Assembly (NCBI GenBank): GCA_020636935.1 | Contig: JACJWW010000003.1 | Span: 100,653 to 164,652 of the forward strand | Length of the DNA stretch: 64,000 nucleotides | Reading direction: 5' to 3' | From: Nocardioidaceae bacterium | Lineage (GTDB): Bacteria > Actinomycetota > Actinomycetes > Propionibacteriales > Nocardioidaceae | In this document: one piece after another, positions 35,128 to 45,085 of the stretch | Position numbering within the stretch: the first letter of the stretch is position 1 | Layout: each line of letters opens with the position of its first letter | Made by a program: the position numbers and the translations under genes | The notes under the pieces: model-generated | What the model was told of the DNA's origin: nothing | Seen by the model: only the letters and a program-made list of their open reading frames with translations | The model's database searches: none

Positions 35128-35330
35128 CTGTCTTGGGTCGAGGCTCTGGCACCATGACCGGCTTCTTCACCCCACGGGCACATGACGGAATAGTGGAATC
35201 CTTGCGAGCGCTGAAGATTGCGCTTTCCACGGCCGTCAAGGCCCCGTCGAGTCGCACTTCAAATGATCCACGCGCTGATCATCTCTGCCCTCGAAGTGGC
35301 CATGCAGCCCTCGCCTCTTGACAAACACAA

Positions 35331-35566
35331 GGGCGTCAGGGGCGGTCAATTTCGAAGTCGAAAGCAGCCAGGGAGTCCGTCTTCTCACTCCCGCAAAACA
35401 ACGTGCTGGACCGCCATACCTGGGCCACCCGCCAAGAACTCAGGACCGAGATCATCACCCGGATCGAATGCACTCACCACCGCCGCCGCAGACAACGAAC
35501 ACTCGACAGATTGACGCCATCGAATGCGAGACCATCGTGACCACAACAGCCAACCAGGCTGGATGA
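35331..35566 (+). pseudogene. IS3-family transposase remnant, 3' half
   Basis: The decayed frame carries GGQFRSRK, then ESVFSLPQNNVLDRHTWATR, the RIECTHHRRRRQR block and, after a one-base deletion near 35512, IECETIVTTTANQAG and a stop. These match the C-terminal half of the DDE transposase (OrfB) of IS3-type elements. Upstream sequence (35128-35330) shows no recognisable gene. The missing 5' half resembles the fragment at 45086-45368, on the far side of the nitrate cluster. Confidence 0.78.
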
Positions 35567-35735
35567 ATCACTGTCACCCAAACACGCGGCAGCCCCAGTA
35601 GTTCCCGGTCGCGGCGAGGTTCGCTGAGTCGGGGCCCGATCTCACAGTCGACCACGCGGCACTGTCAGGAACCCTTTACAGGTGGGCAACTGATTGCCGC
35701 TTCGGGCGTCACATCGCACGGTTACCGTCCCCGCC

Positions 35736-37229
35736 ATGACCACTGTGATCGCTCCCGAAGCGAGGATTCGTCCGGCATCAAACAAGGGCCGCTGGATCGA
35801 GCACTGGGATCCGGAGGACGAAACCTTCTGGAATGACGGCGGCCGTCAGATCGCGCGTCGCAATTTGATCTTCTCGATTTTCGCCGAGCACATCGGCTTC
35901 TCGGTCTGGGTGATCTGGAGCGTCAGCGCGGCCCTGCTGAGCAAGCAAGGGTTCACTTTCACGCCCGCGCAATTGTTCTGGTTGGTGGCGGTACCCAACC
36001 TGGTGGGGTCGCTGCTACGGCTGCCCTACACCTTTGCGGTACCGAAGTTCGGTGGCCGCAACTGGACGGTGATTTCGGCGCTGATGTTGCTGATCCCGAC
36101 CGGGCTCTTCGCCTTCTTCGTGCAGCGTCCAGAGACCCCGTTCTGGGTGTTCTTGGTGATCTCCGCGACGGCCGGCTTCGGTGGCGGCAACTTCTCGTCT
36201 TCGATGACCAACATCAACACATTCTTCCCGGCCTCTCAGAAGGGCGCGGCCCTGGGGCTGAACGCAGCCGGCGGTAACGCTGGGGTAGCGGTCATCCAGT
36301 TTGGTTTGCCCATACTGGTCGGCGCAGGTGGCGCCTTCGGCCTGGTCGCCGCCTCGGGGGTGGTGCATCTGCAATACGCGGGCTACGTCTTCCTCGGGTT
36401 GGCGTTGGTCAGCGCAATACTCGCCTTCAAGTTCATGGACAACCTCCACGCGGCGTTCGCGAAGCCACGTGATCAGCTCGCGGTGGTCAGATACGGCGAC
36501 ACCTGGATCATGGGGTTGCTGTACATCGGCACTTTTGGATCCTTCATCGGCTATTCCTCAGCGATGCCGCTGTTGATCAAGCTGAACTTCTTCCGCCAGA
36601 TCGTTCCCGAAGCCCATTCCATCGGCATCAACTTCGCCTTCTATGCCTTCCTGGGCGCTGGGGTCGGCTCGCTGACCCGCCCACTCGGAGGATGGTTGGC
36701 CGATCGCTTCGGCGGCGCTCGGGTAACCCTGGCTTCCTTCGGCGTGATGATCCTCGGGACCATCGCAGTGATCACGACACTATCCCGGCTCAACCCTCTC
36801 CCGGCCACTACGGAGGCGATGATCGCTCAAGCGAAGGCCGACCCCACGGCGTTTGAGTACCCAGCCAAGGTAGTGGAGTTGGTCAACCACAACTCGGCGG
36901 CTTTCCCCTGGTTCTTGATGGCCTTCTTGCTGGTCTTCGCCGCGACGGGTGCCGCCAACGGATCGGCGTACAAGATGATCCCGGCCATCTGGAAGGCCAA
37001 GGGGCGCCCTGGCACCGAGGCCTCAGCTGCCCTCGGCGTGATCGGTGCCGCCGGGGCCCTGGGTGGATTCCTGATCCCGATCGCGTTCAATACCCCCTGG
37101 GTCAGCGACCCCATCGGCGCTACGAAGGCTGCGTTTTGGTTGTTCACCGGGTTCTACCTGCTGTGCGCCGCGGTGACCTACGCGGTCTTCTTGAGCAAGC
37201 GCTCGAAGTTTGCCGGGCACTGCGTGTGA
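35736..37229 (+). CDS. narK: Nitrate/nitrite transporter NarK (MFS)
   Basis: ATG 35736 (TTVIAPEARIRPASNKG) gives 497 residues with about 12 membrane helices. The NarK signatures are present: AGFGGGNFSSSMTNINTFFP with the FNAGGGNAG-like LNAAGGNAGVAVIQ, and the second glycine-rich motif further on (LGVIGAAGALGGFLIP). It is the first gene of the nitrate assimilation cluster and would import nitrate or exchange it for nitrite. nasA starts 10 bases downstream. Confidence 0.95.
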   Translation: MTTVIAPEARIRPASNKGRWIEHWDPEDETFWNDGGRQIARRNLIFSIFAEHIGFSVWVIWSVSAALLSKQGFTFTPAQLFWLVAVPNLVGSLLRLPYTFAVPKFGGRNWTVISALMLLIPTGLFAFFVQRPETPFWVFLVISATAGFGGGNFSSSMTNINTFFPASQKGAALGLNAAGGNAGVAVIQFGLPILVGAGGAFGLVAASGVVHLQYAGYVFLGLALVSAILAFKFMDNLHAAFAKPRDQLAVVRYGDTWIMGLLYIGTFGSFIGYSSAMPLLIKLNFFRQIVPEAHSIGINFAFYAFLGAGVGSLTRPLGGWLADRFGGARVTLASFGVMILGTIAVITTLSRLNPLPATTEAMIAQAKADPTAFEYPAKVVELVNHNSAAFPWFLMAFLLVFAATGAANGSAYKMIPAIWKAKGRPGTEASAALGVIGAAGALGGFLIPIAFNTPWVSDPIGATKAAFWLFTGFYLLCAAVTYAVFLSKRSKFAGHCV

Positions 37230-37239
37230 GTGCTGAGAC

Positions 37240-39324
37240 GTGAGCCGCACCGATACCCACTGTCCCTACTGCGCGCTGCAGTGCGGCATGCATCTCGACG
37301 TCACCGAGACTGGTGACGTCGAGGTGTCGCCGCGCGACTTCCCCACCAACATGGGAGGCCTGTGCCAGAAGGGGTGGACCAGCGCCCGGGTGCTGACCCT
37401 CCCTGATCGGATCACGACACCCTTGATCCGGTCGGAGTCAGGTGAACTCGAACCAGCGACCTGGGACGAGGCGATGTGCTTCATCGCCGAGAAGGTGCGC
37501 TCGATCCAAGGGAAACACGGTCGGGATGCCGTAGGCGTTTTCGGCAGCGGCGCCTTGACCAACGAGAAGGCCTATCAGCTCGGCAAGTTTGCTCGGCTGG
37601 CTCTGGGGACTCGCTTCATCGACTACAACGGCCGCTTCTGCATGTCCTCGGCAGCTGCTGGCGCCAACCGAACCTTGGGCCTGGATCGAGGACTGCCGTT
37701 CCCACTGTCCGATGTCGGTGAAGCGGACGCGTTGCTGTTGCTGGGCAGCAACGTTGCCGACACGATGCCGCCTCTGGTGCAACACCTGGGTGGCGTTCGT
37801 GACGCTGGCGGACTGGTGGTGGTGGATCCTCGGCATTCGGCCACCGCGGCGCTGACCGACAACGGAGCCGGGATCCACCTACAACCACTGCCGGGCTCAG
37901 ATCTGGCCCTGTTGCTCGGCCTGGTGCACATCGTGATCGCCCAGGGTTGGTCCGATCAGGAGTACCTCGAGACCCGGACTAGTGGCTGGGAAGAGGTTCG
38001 CCGATCGGTCACGTTGTGGTGGCCAGCGCGAGTCGCTGCCCGGACCGGTGTCCCTGAAGAGCTTCTGTATGCCGCAGCAGAAGTACTCGCCAAGGCTTCC
38101 CCCTCCCAACGCGGCAAGGGCACCGTGATCCTCACTGGCCGGGGCGTCGAACAACACACCGACGGCACTGACACCGTCACTGCCGCAATCAATCTGGCGT
38201 TGGCCCTCGGGCTGCCCGGACGTCCTCATTCGGGTTATGGCTGCCTGACCGGTCAGGGCAACGGCCAAGGTGGCCGCGAGCACGGCCAGAAGGCCGACCA
38301 GCTTCCCGGCTATCGATCCATCGAAGACCCGGCCTCCCGCGATCAGGTCGCAGCCGTCTGGGGGGTCGATCCGGCGGCTATTCCCGGCAAGGGCGTGCCC
38401 GCCGTGGAGCTACTCGGCAAACTCGGAACCGAGATTCGCGGGCTGTTTGTCCACGGAGCCAACCCGGTGGTCAGCGCTCCCGACGTGGGGACTCTCCAGC
38501 AACGGATGCGATCCCTCGACCTGGTCGTGGTCTGCGATTTCCTCCCGAGCGAAACCACCTCCTATGCCCACGTCGTGCTGCCGGTCGCCCAGTGGGCTGA
38601 GGAAGAAGGAACCATGACCAATCTGGAAGGCCGGATCTTGCGGCGCCGCAAAGCCATCGACCCGCCGCCAGGCGTACGCAGCGAACTGGAGATCCTGGCC
38701 GAATTGGCCGACCGCTTGAACTCCAAAGCCAGGTTCGGGACCGAACCCGCCGATGTCTTCGACGAACTCGCCCACGCCAGTGCCGGCGGCAAGGCCGACT
38801 ACTCGGGTCTCTCACATGCCCGACTCGACGACGAGAGTGGTTACTACTGGCCGGTCCCAGCTGGCGGCGCCAGCACCCCACGCATCTTCACCAAGCGGTT
38901 CGGGCATGACGACGGATTGGCTCACATGGTCGCGGTCAGACCCGGGACTCCCGAAGACGATCTGCGACCCGAGGCGCCGGTCTACCTGGTCACCGGACGG
39001 GTGCTCACGCAGTACCAGTCCGGTGCCCAGACCCGTCGAGTCAGTGAGCTGACCAAGGCCGCACCGGAGTCGTTCGTGGAACTACATCCAACGCTGGCGC
39101 AGCGCTATCAGATCGAAGAAGGCGACATGATGTCGGTGGAATCGGTCCGTGGTCGGATCGTGGCGTTCGCGCGGATCTCCCGAGGGATCCGGCCCGACAC
39201 CGTCTTCGTTCCGTTCCACTGGGCAGGAGAGGGCAGTGCGAATCTCGCCACCAACGACGCGACCGACCCGATCTCAGGCATGCCCGAGTTCAAGGTGTGT
39301 GCGGTCCAGATCGGAAAGGTGTGA
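37240..39324 (+). CDS. nasA: Assimilatory nitrate reductase catalytic subunit (molybdopterin)
   Basis: NasA reduces nitrate to nitrite in the cytoplasm using a bis-MGD molybdenum cofactor and a [4Fe-4S] cluster. The 694-residue protein has cluster ligands Cys8, Cys11, Cys15 and Cys42 (CPYCALQC...GGLCQKGW). The Mo-ligand Cys is in YNGRFCMSSAAAGA. The C-terminal cofactor-binding domain has TGRVLTQYQSGAQTRR and FHWAGEGSANLATND. There is no fused BFD domain; a separate one is encoded three genes on. No Tat signal, in line with an assimilatory enzyme. Confidence 0.95.
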   Translation: MSRTDTHCPYCALQCGMHLDVTETGDVEVSPRDFPTNMGGLCQKGWTSARVLTLPDRITTPLIRSESGELEPATWDEAMCFIAEKVRSIQGKHGRDAVGVFGSGALTNEKAYQLGKFARLALGTRFIDYNGRFCMSSAAAGANRTLGLDRGLPFPLSDVGEADALLLLGSNVADTMPPLVQHLGGVRDAGGLVVVDPRHSATAALTDNGAGIHLQPLPGSDLALLLGLVHIVIAQGWSDQEYLETRTSGWEEVRRSVTLWWPARVAARTGVPEELLYAAAEVLAKASPSQRGKGTVILTGRGVEQHTDGTDTVTAAINLALALGLPGRPHSGYGCLTGQGNGQGGREHGQKADQLPGYRSIEDPASRDQVAAVWGVDPAAIPGKGVPAVELLGKLGTEIRGLFVHGANPVVSAPDVGTLQQRMRSLDLVVVCDFLPSETTSYAHVVLPVAQWAEEEGTMTNLEGRILRRRKAIDPPPGVRSELEILAELADRLNSKARFGTEPADVFDELAHASAGGKADYSGLSHARLDDESGYYWPVPAGGASTPRIFTKRFGHDDGLAHMVAVRPGTPEDDLRPEAPVYLVTGRVLTQYQSGAQTRRVSELTKAAPESFVELHPTLAQRYQIEEGDMMSVESVRGRIVAFARISRGIRPDTVFVPFHWAGEGSANLATNDATDPISGMPEFKVCAVQIGKV

Positions 39325-39329
39325 CTGTG

Positions 39330-40526
39330 ATGACTGGGCAAACTGAGCAAGTCGTGATCGTTGGCGCTGGCATGGTCGGCCACCGGGTCGCCGAGGAGAT
39401 CGCGCAGGACTCGAACCTGCAAGTGCACCTGATTGGGGATGAGGAGTACCACCCGTACAACCGGATCCTGCTCTCCGAGGTGCTCGCTGGGCGCGCTGAT
39501 CTGCACGCACTCACCTTGCCCGAACCGCATCACTCGGTTCAGCTGAGGCGAGGCTCTGGGGTCGTCGGGATCGACCGCGAGGCGCGTCGAGTACTGCTCG
39601 CCGACTGCGACGAACTCCCTTACGACAAGCTCGTCCTGGCCACCGGAGCGCGCGCGTTCGTACCGCCGATCACGGGGCTGGAAGGCGAGCCGCAACACGT
39701 GCACGTGCTGCGCACTTGGGATGACTGCCGAGACGTCACCGCCCGAGCAACCAATGCCAAGCATGCGGTCGTGGTCGGTGCTGGGCTGCTCGGCTTGGAG
39801 GCGGCTTGTGGGCTCCGTCGACGCGGAGTGCCGGTGACAGTTCTCGACCTGGGCGATCGACCCATGAAGGCTCAGTTGGACGAAGCTCCCGCGCGGGCCT
39901 TGAGCACGGCCTTGAACAACCTGGGCATCGACCTGCGTCTGGGTGTGACGGTGGCTGAAGTGATCTCGGCCTACGGTGAAACAGTCGCGGTCAAGCTGAC
40001 GGACGGCCGGGTGATGGCCACGGACCTGATGCTGCTGTCCTGCGGAATCCGGGCCGAGATCGAACTGGCTGCTGCTGCGGGACTGGAGGTGGATCAGGGC
40101 ATCGTCGTCGGGCCGGACCTGGCGACCGGCGACCCGAACATCTTCGCCGTCGGCGATTGCGCGCAACCGCCCTCAGGGATGACCGGACTATTGGCCCCCG
40201 GGTGGCGGCAAGCAGAGGAACTCGCAAGGCGTCTGACCCGTCGTGAAGACGAGCTTGCCCCAGCGTCGCCTGAGATCGTGAAACTCAAGGCGGCCGGTAT
40301 CGACCTGGTAACCATGGGTGTTCGCGCCAGCGAAGCCGGACCCGAGCATCGGGTGATCACGCTGTCTGATCCGCGCTCAGGCAGGCACGTGGATCTGGTC
40401 CTCTCCGAGGACACACTGGTGGGGGTTGCCTGCCTCGGCATGCCGTCTCTGTCTGCCAGCCTCACCGTTCACTTCGAACGGATGACGCCACTACCGGCTG
40501 ACCCGATGACGTTGCTGATCCCGTAG
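39330..40526 (+). CDS. FAD-dependent NAD(P)H oxidoreductase of nitrate assimilation
   Basis: ATG 39330 is six bases after the nasA stop and gives 398 residues (GTG 39321 is possible). Rossmann motifs are VVIVGAGMVGHRVAEE (FAD) and AVVVGAGLLGLEAACGLRR (NAD(P)H), with IFAVGDCA near residue 275. It resembles the N-terminal FAD module of NirB/NasB. With the BFD protein encoded next, it probably passes electrons from NAD(P)H to NasA. Confidence 0.88.
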   Translation: MTGQTEQVVIVGAGMVGHRVAEEIAQDSNLQVHLIGDEEYHPYNRILLSEVLAGRADLHALTLPEPHHSVQLRRGSGVVGIDREARRVLLADCDELPYDKLVLATGARAFVPPITGLEGEPQHVHVLRTWDDCRDVTARATNAKHAVVVGAGLLGLEAACGLRRRGVPVTVLDLGDRPMKAQLDEAPARALSTALNNLGIDLRLGVTVAEVISAYGETVAVKLTDGRVMATDLMLLSCGIRAEIELAAAAGLEVDQGIVVGPDLATGDPNIFAVGDCAQPPSGMTGLLAPGWRQAEELARRLTRREDELAPASPEIVKLKAAGIDLVTMGVRASEAGPEHRVITLSDPRSGRHVDLVLSEDTLVGVACLGMPSLSASLTVHFERMTPLPADPMTLLIP

Positions 40527-40556
40527 GCTCAGGCGGAGGAATCCTCTCCTCTGCAC

Positions 40557-40760
40557 ATGCCGGGAAGCACCACCATCTGTCGCTGCAACACGGTCACCAA
40601 GAACGACATCGTGCACGCGTGGGAAGACGGTGCGGACAGCGTTCGGAAGGTTGCTGCGACGACCCGCGCGACCACCGGCTGCGGCGGCTGCACCGAAGCG
40701 GTGTGTGGCTTGGTCGATTGGCTCAAGGCCAGCGAAGGCGCAGTTCCGACCTGCGCATGA
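40557..40760 (+). CDS. Stand-alone BFD-like [2Fe-2S] protein
   Basis: The 67-residue protein has the four ligands of the BFD fold: Cys8-x-Cys10 (ICRCN) and Cys42-x2-Cys45 (GCGGC). BFD domains are usually fused inside NasA, NasB or NirB. Here it is a separate gene between the FAD oxidoreductase and nirB, and is likely the electron carrier between the reductase and NasA. Confidence 0.85.
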   Translation: MPGSTTICRCNTVTKNDIVHAWEDGADSVRKVAATTRATTGCGGCTEAVCGLVDWLKASEGAVPTCA

Positions 40761-40796
40761 AGACCTCACAATCAATCCTAGAAGGAGTTGCGCAGG

Positions 40797-43406
40797 GTGT
40801 TGCATTCTCGAAACACAAAGGTCACTAGTCAAGAAACGTCCCTGCCTTACGGTGCCCATATGCCCCAGATGAAGAGCGTAGCCGTGATCGGTGGCGGGAT
40901 GGTCGGCCATCGTTTTGTCGAGGCGCTCAGCGATCGAGACGAAGCAGGCGTTTGGCAGATCCACTTGTTCTGCGAGGAACCTCGAGCACCATACGACCGG
41001 GTCGCGCTGACGTCGTACTTCGCCGGTAACACCCCCGACGATCTACTCATGGGTGAGGAGTCGCTTTGGGATCGACCGGAGGTGAGTCTGCACGTCGGCA
41101 GCCCAGTCCTGTCGATCGATTCCGCGACCAAGACGGTCACCACCAATGCGGGGGCGCACACCTTTGACGCCATCGTGATCTCCACCGGTTCGTCAGCCGC
41201 TGTCCCTCCGGTTGGCGGGGCAGACCTCCCAGGCGCGTTCGTCTACCGCACCATCGAGGACGTCCAGGCGATCGAGCAATGGGCGCAGGGTCTTCCCGGA
41301 GATGCTCGCGGCGTCGTCGTGGGTGGCGGCCTGCTCGGCTTGGAAGCGGCCGGCGCCCTGACCGGCTTGGGCGTGGAGACGACGGTGGTGGAGTTCGCCG
41401 ACCGACTGATGCCGATGCAGATCGATGACGGTGGCGGTGAGTCGCTGCGTCGGATCATCGAAGGCATGGGGGTCGAGGTCAGAACCTCGACTGGGACCTC
41501 GGCGCTGCATCCACGAGCCGATGGCGTGGTCGCAGAAATGGAGTTCTCCGACGGATCGCGTACCCGGGCAGATGTGGTGGTGTTCGCCACCGGTGTTCGT
41601 CCGCGCGACCAGCTCGCCCGTGGGGCCGGCCTGATGACCGGCGAGCGCGGCGGGATCGTTGTCGACGACGGTTGTGAGACCGCCGAACCAGGTATTTACG
41701 CGATCGGTGAAGTCGCCTGCATCCAAGGTCGTTGTTGGGGTCTGGTCGGCCCGGGCAACACCATGGCCGAAGTTGTCGCCGACCGGCTCGTTGGTGGAGC
41801 GGCAACCTTCCCAGGCGCCGATGTGAGTACCAAACTCAAACTGCTCGGCGTCGACGTTGCTTCCTTCGGTGACGCTTTCGGAGAGGCTCCCGGGAGCCTG
41901 GCTGTCACCTATGCCGACCCGGTCGCAGGTGTCTACAAGAAGCTCGTGGTTTCCGATGATGCGAAGACTCTGCTGGGCGGGATCCTGGTCGGCGATGCCT
42001 CGGCCTACGCCTCTCTGCGACCGATGGTCGGCGCCGAGCTCGGCTCGGATCCGAACCAGTGGCTGCTGCCCGATGGCAGTGGTGAGCGACTTGACGTGGA
42101 GCTACCTGACGCAGCATCGGTGTGCTCGTGCAACAACGTCACCGCGGGTGCGATCCGCTGCTCAGTCACACAAGAAGGTTGCACCGACCTGGCCGGAGTA
42201 AAGGCATGCACCAAGGCCGGCACCAGCTGCGGCTCCTGTCTCCCCTTGGTCAAGAAGCTGATGGCAACCGAGCTGCAGAAGTCCGGGGTAACGGTCAGCT
42301 CGGCGCTGTGTGAGCACTTCGAGGTCAGCCGCGCACAACTGTTTGACATCATCCGAGTGACCGGGCTGCGCACCTTCAGCGAGATCATCGGCCAGCATGG
42401 GCGGGGCCGTGGCTGCGACATTTGTCGACCCGTGATCGCTTCGATCCTGGCGTCGTTGGGCACCGGCCATGTGATGGATACCGACCAGGCTCGGCTGCAG
42501 GACACCAACGACCACGTGATGGCCAATCTGCAAAAGGATGGCACCTACTCGGTTGTGCCCCGGATCCCAGGTGGCGAGATAACTCCGGCCGGACTGATCA
42601 CCATCGGCCAGGTCGCGGCCGACTTCAACCTATACACCAAGATCACCGGCGGCCAGCGGATCGACCTTTTCGGAGCTCGGTTGGAGGAACTCCCAGCCAT
42701 CTGGAAGCGACTGGTCGATGCCGGCTTCGAGTCGGGCCACGCCTACGGGAAGTCCCTACGCACAGTGAAGTCCTGCGTCGGGTCCACCTGGTGTCGCTAC
42801 GGCGTGCAGGATGCGGTGGGCATGGCGGTGGAACTCGAACTGCGCTACCGAGGCCTGCGCTCACCGCACAAGCTGAAGCTGGCCGTGTCCGGCTGTGCTC
42901 GTGAATGCGCGGAGGCGCGTGGCAAAGACGTCGGCGTGATCGCCACCGACAACGGGTGGAACGTCTACGTCGGAGGTAACGGTGGCTTTACCCCCAAGCA
43001 TGCCCAACTGCTGGCCGAGGACCTCAGCACCGAAGAACTGATCCGCACCATCGATCGGTTCATGACGTATTACGTCCGCACCGCCGATCGGCTTCAGCGG
43101 ACGGCACCCTGGGTGGAGGAGCACGAAGGCGGATTGGAGGCGATCCGCGAAGTGATCATGGAGGACTCCTTGGGAATCTGCTCTGATCTCGATGCAGCCA
43201 TGGCTGCCCATGTCGCCAACTACCAGGACGAGTGGGCAGCGACCTTGCGCGATCCGGCCAAGCTGCGCCAGTTCACCTCCTTCTTGAACGCTCCCGATCT
43301 TGGGGACCCGGACCTCGTCTACGTGTGCGAACGTGGCCAGCGCCGTCCGGCACGACCCGAAGAACGCCCGCTAATCGCTGGTTCAACATTGGAGGTACGT
43401 CGATGA
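40797..43406 (+). CDS. nirB: Nitrite reductase [NAD(P)H] large subunit
   Basis: NirB reduces nitrite to ammonium at a coupled sirohaem-[4Fe-4S] centre. The protein has two Rossmann motifs (VAVIGGGMVGHRFVEAL and GVVVGGGLLGLEAAGAL), a BFD domain (VCSCNNV with GTSCGSC) and the sirohaem domain, with ligands SCVGSTWC at about residues 660-666 and GCARECAEA at about 699. GTG 40797 has AAGGAG upstream (869 residues); ATG 40860 fits the family start better but lacks such a site. nirD overlaps its stop by four bases. Confidence 0.95.
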   Translation: MLHSRNTKVTSQETSLPYGAHMPQMKSVAVIGGGMVGHRFVEALSDRDEAGVWQIHLFCEEPRAPYDRVALTSYFAGNTPDDLLMGEESLWDRPEVSLHVGSPVLSIDSATKTVTTNAGAHTFDAIVISTGSSAAVPPVGGADLPGAFVYRTIEDVQAIEQWAQGLPGDARGVVVGGGLLGLEAAGALTGLGVETTVVEFADRLMPMQIDDGGGESLRRIIEGMGVEVRTSTGTSALHPRADGVVAEMEFSDGSRTRADVVVFATGVRPRDQLARGAGLMTGERGGIVVDDGCETAEPGIYAIGEVACIQGRCWGLVGPGNTMAEVVADRLVGGAATFPGADVSTKLKLLGVDVASFGDAFGEAPGSLAVTYADPVAGVYKKLVVSDDAKTLLGGILVGDASAYASLRPMVGAELGSDPNQWLLPDGSGERLDVELPDAASVCSCNNVTAGAIRCSVTQEGCTDLAGVKACTKAGTSCGSCLPLVKKLMATELQKSGVTVSSALCEHFEVSRAQLFDIIRVTGLRTFSEIIGQHGRGRGCDICRPVIASILASLGTGHVMDTDQARLQDTNDHVMANLQKDGTYSVVPRIPGGEITPAGLITIGQVAADFNLYTKITGGQRIDLFGARLEELPAIWKRLVDAGFESGHAYGKSLRTVKSCVGSTWCRYGVQDAVGMAVELELRYRGLRSPHKLKLAVSGCARECAEARGKDVGVIATDNGWNVYVGGNGGFTPKHAQLLAEDLSTEELIRTIDRFMTYYVRTADRLQRTAPWVEEHEGGLEAIREVIMEDSLGICSDLDAAMAAHVANYQDEWAATLRDPAKLRQFTSFLNAPDLGDPDLVYVCERGQRRPARPEERPLIAGSTLEVRR

Positions 43407-43789
43407 GCGGCTCTTGGACAGGGGTATGCACCCGCCGACAGCTCATCCCTGAGCGGGGGGTCGCAGTGCTGATCCACGAGCTCCAGGTGGCGCTCTTCCG
43501 GATCACCGGGGTGGACGACGCCGGCGCCGAGACCGATTTCGTCTACGCGGTCGGTCACAAGGATCCGGCCTGTGGAGCCAACGTGATGGCTCGCGGCATC
43601 GTCGGTTCGGTCATTGCACCCCAGGGACACCGCGATACGGTCGCCTCACCCATGTACAAGGACGTCTACGACCTCAGCACCGGCGAATGCCTGACCCGGC
43701 CGGAGTTGCGCCTGCCCGTCTACCGGACCTGGGTAGCCGGCGGCGTGGTCTACGTCGATGTCAACGCGCCGGTCTTGGCGTCGGCGTGA
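43403..43789 (+). CDS. nirD: Nitrite reductase small subunit
   Basis: NirD is a small Rieske-fold partner of NirB. The 128-residue protein has VCTRRQLIPERGVAVLIHELQVALFRI and AVGHKDPACGANVMARGIVGS, and ends in RTWVAGGVVYVDV. The Rieske Cys-x-His pairs are absent, as usual for NirD. ATG overlaps the nirB stop (ATGA). Confidence 0.93.
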   Translation: MSGSWTGVCTRRQLIPERGVAVLIHELQVALFRITGVDDAGAETDFVYAVGHKDPACGANVMARGIVGSVIAPQGHRDTVASPMYKDVYDLSTGECLTRPELRLPVYRTWVAGGVVYVDVNAPVLASA

Positions 43790-43802
43790 AAGTGCGCCAC
43801 CG

Positions 43803-44915
43803 ATGAGCGACTTGGCCCCCGTACTCGCCGGGTCGAGGATCCTGGTCACCGCCCAGCGTCGATCCGAGGAACTGGCCGGAGCCCTGATGCGTCGCGGCGC
43901 GAGCGTGACCGTAACGCCGACCTTGGGGGTGGTCGCCGACGTCGACGAGGTGGCGATCCTGGAACGCACCCGAGACCTGCTCGTAACCGGTGCTGACGCC
44001 CTGGTGGTAACCACGGGGATCGGGTTCCGCTGTTGGCTCGACATAGCGGCAGCTGCGGGTCTGGACGACGCCCTTGTCGAGATGCTGACCAATACCCGGC
44101 TGATCGCGCGCGGGCCCAAGGCCCGTGGTGCCCTCCAGGCCCGGGGACTGAATGCAGATTGGGTCGCGGAGTCTGAGACGTCACTAGAAATCCTGGACCT
44201 GCTCCTGACCGAAGGGGTGGACGGGGACCGCATCGCGATCCAGCACCATGGGGCAGGTGACCCCGCGTTCGAGGGCCAGCTCCGTGCCGCGGGTGCTGAT
44301 GTCGTCTCGTTGGAGGTCTATCGCTGGGGGCCAGCACCCGATCCCACCGCTGTCACCGAAGCTGCCCGGGCGGTCGCAGCGGGCGGTTTCGACGCTGTGT
44401 TGTTCACCTCGGCGCCCGCGGCTCAAGCATTCCTGGCCGAGCTGGAAACCCAAGGGCTCACCGAATCCGTGCGGCGACAGGCACAAGACGCGCACCTGAT
44501 GATGGCCGCGGTCGGTCCCACCACGGCCTCCCCACTGGCCACGGCGGGGATGATGCCGACCTATCCCGAACGCTCCCGGATGGGGGCGCTGGTGCGGCAA
44601 GTGATCGTCCACTTGGGAGATCACTCACCCGGACTTAACACCCCCGACGGAGTCCTGCGGCTCAGGGCTGCGTCCGCAACGCTGGACCACCAGCCGTTGC
44701 CGCTCTCCCCAAGTGGCCTGGCGGTTCTTCGACGGCTCGCCCAAGACCCTGGCCGAGTGGTGAGCAGGGAGAGTCTGCTGCAGGTGCTCCCGGGAGAGTC
44801 CAACGATCCACATACAGTCGAGGTTGCCGTGGCGCGACTTCGGGAGGCGATGTCGCCCCACAAGTTGATCCGCACGGTGATCAAACGCGGCTACATCCTG
44901 GAGGTCTCCGAATAA
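43803..44915 (+). CDS. HemD-like uroporphyrinogen-III synthase fused to a winged-helix DNA-binding domain
   Basis: The 370-residue protein has an N-terminal HemD domain (LVTAQRRSEELAGALMRRGASVTVTP, VLFTSAPAAQAF, AVGPTTASPLATAG) to about residue 260. The C-terminal OmpR/PhoB-type winged helix (PLPLSPSGLAVLRRLAQDPGRVVSRESLL, then VEVAVARLREAM and TVIKRGYIL) follows. This fusion is found beside nitrite/nitrate genes in Mycobacterium (Rv0260c type). It could supply sirohaem precursor, act as regulator, or both. Ending the cluster with it supports a regulatory tie to NirB's cofactor. Confidence 0.88.
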   Translation: MSDLAPVLAGSRILVTAQRRSEELAGALMRRGASVTVTPTLGVVADVDEVAILERTRDLLVTGADALVVTTGIGFRCWLDIAAAAGLDDALVEMLTNTRLIARGPKARGALQARGLNADWVAESETSLEILDLLLTEGVDGDRIAIQHHGAGDPAFEGQLRAAGADVVSLEVYRWGPAPDPTAVTEAARAVAAGGFDAVLFTSAPAAQAFLAELETQGLTESVRRQAQDAHLMMAAVGPTTASPLATAGMMPTYPERSRMGALVRQVIVHLGDHSPGLNTPDGVLRLRAASATLDHQPLPLSPSGLAVLRRLAQDPGRVVSRESLLQVLPGESNDPHTVEVAVARLREAMSPHKLIRTVIKRGYILEVSE

Positions 44916-45085
44916 TTGACCAGCCTGGATTGGGCGAGCGAGTCTCAAATTGGCTGTGGTCATGTTCTCTGCCGTGATGATGCGGCGCGATGCGCGTGAG
45001 CCCGTCTTGAAGCGGCTGACGAGCCGACGGGGGTGTCCGCACAGGCTGTCGGATCTGCTCCAACAATGGTTGGGACTCGGCGTTT

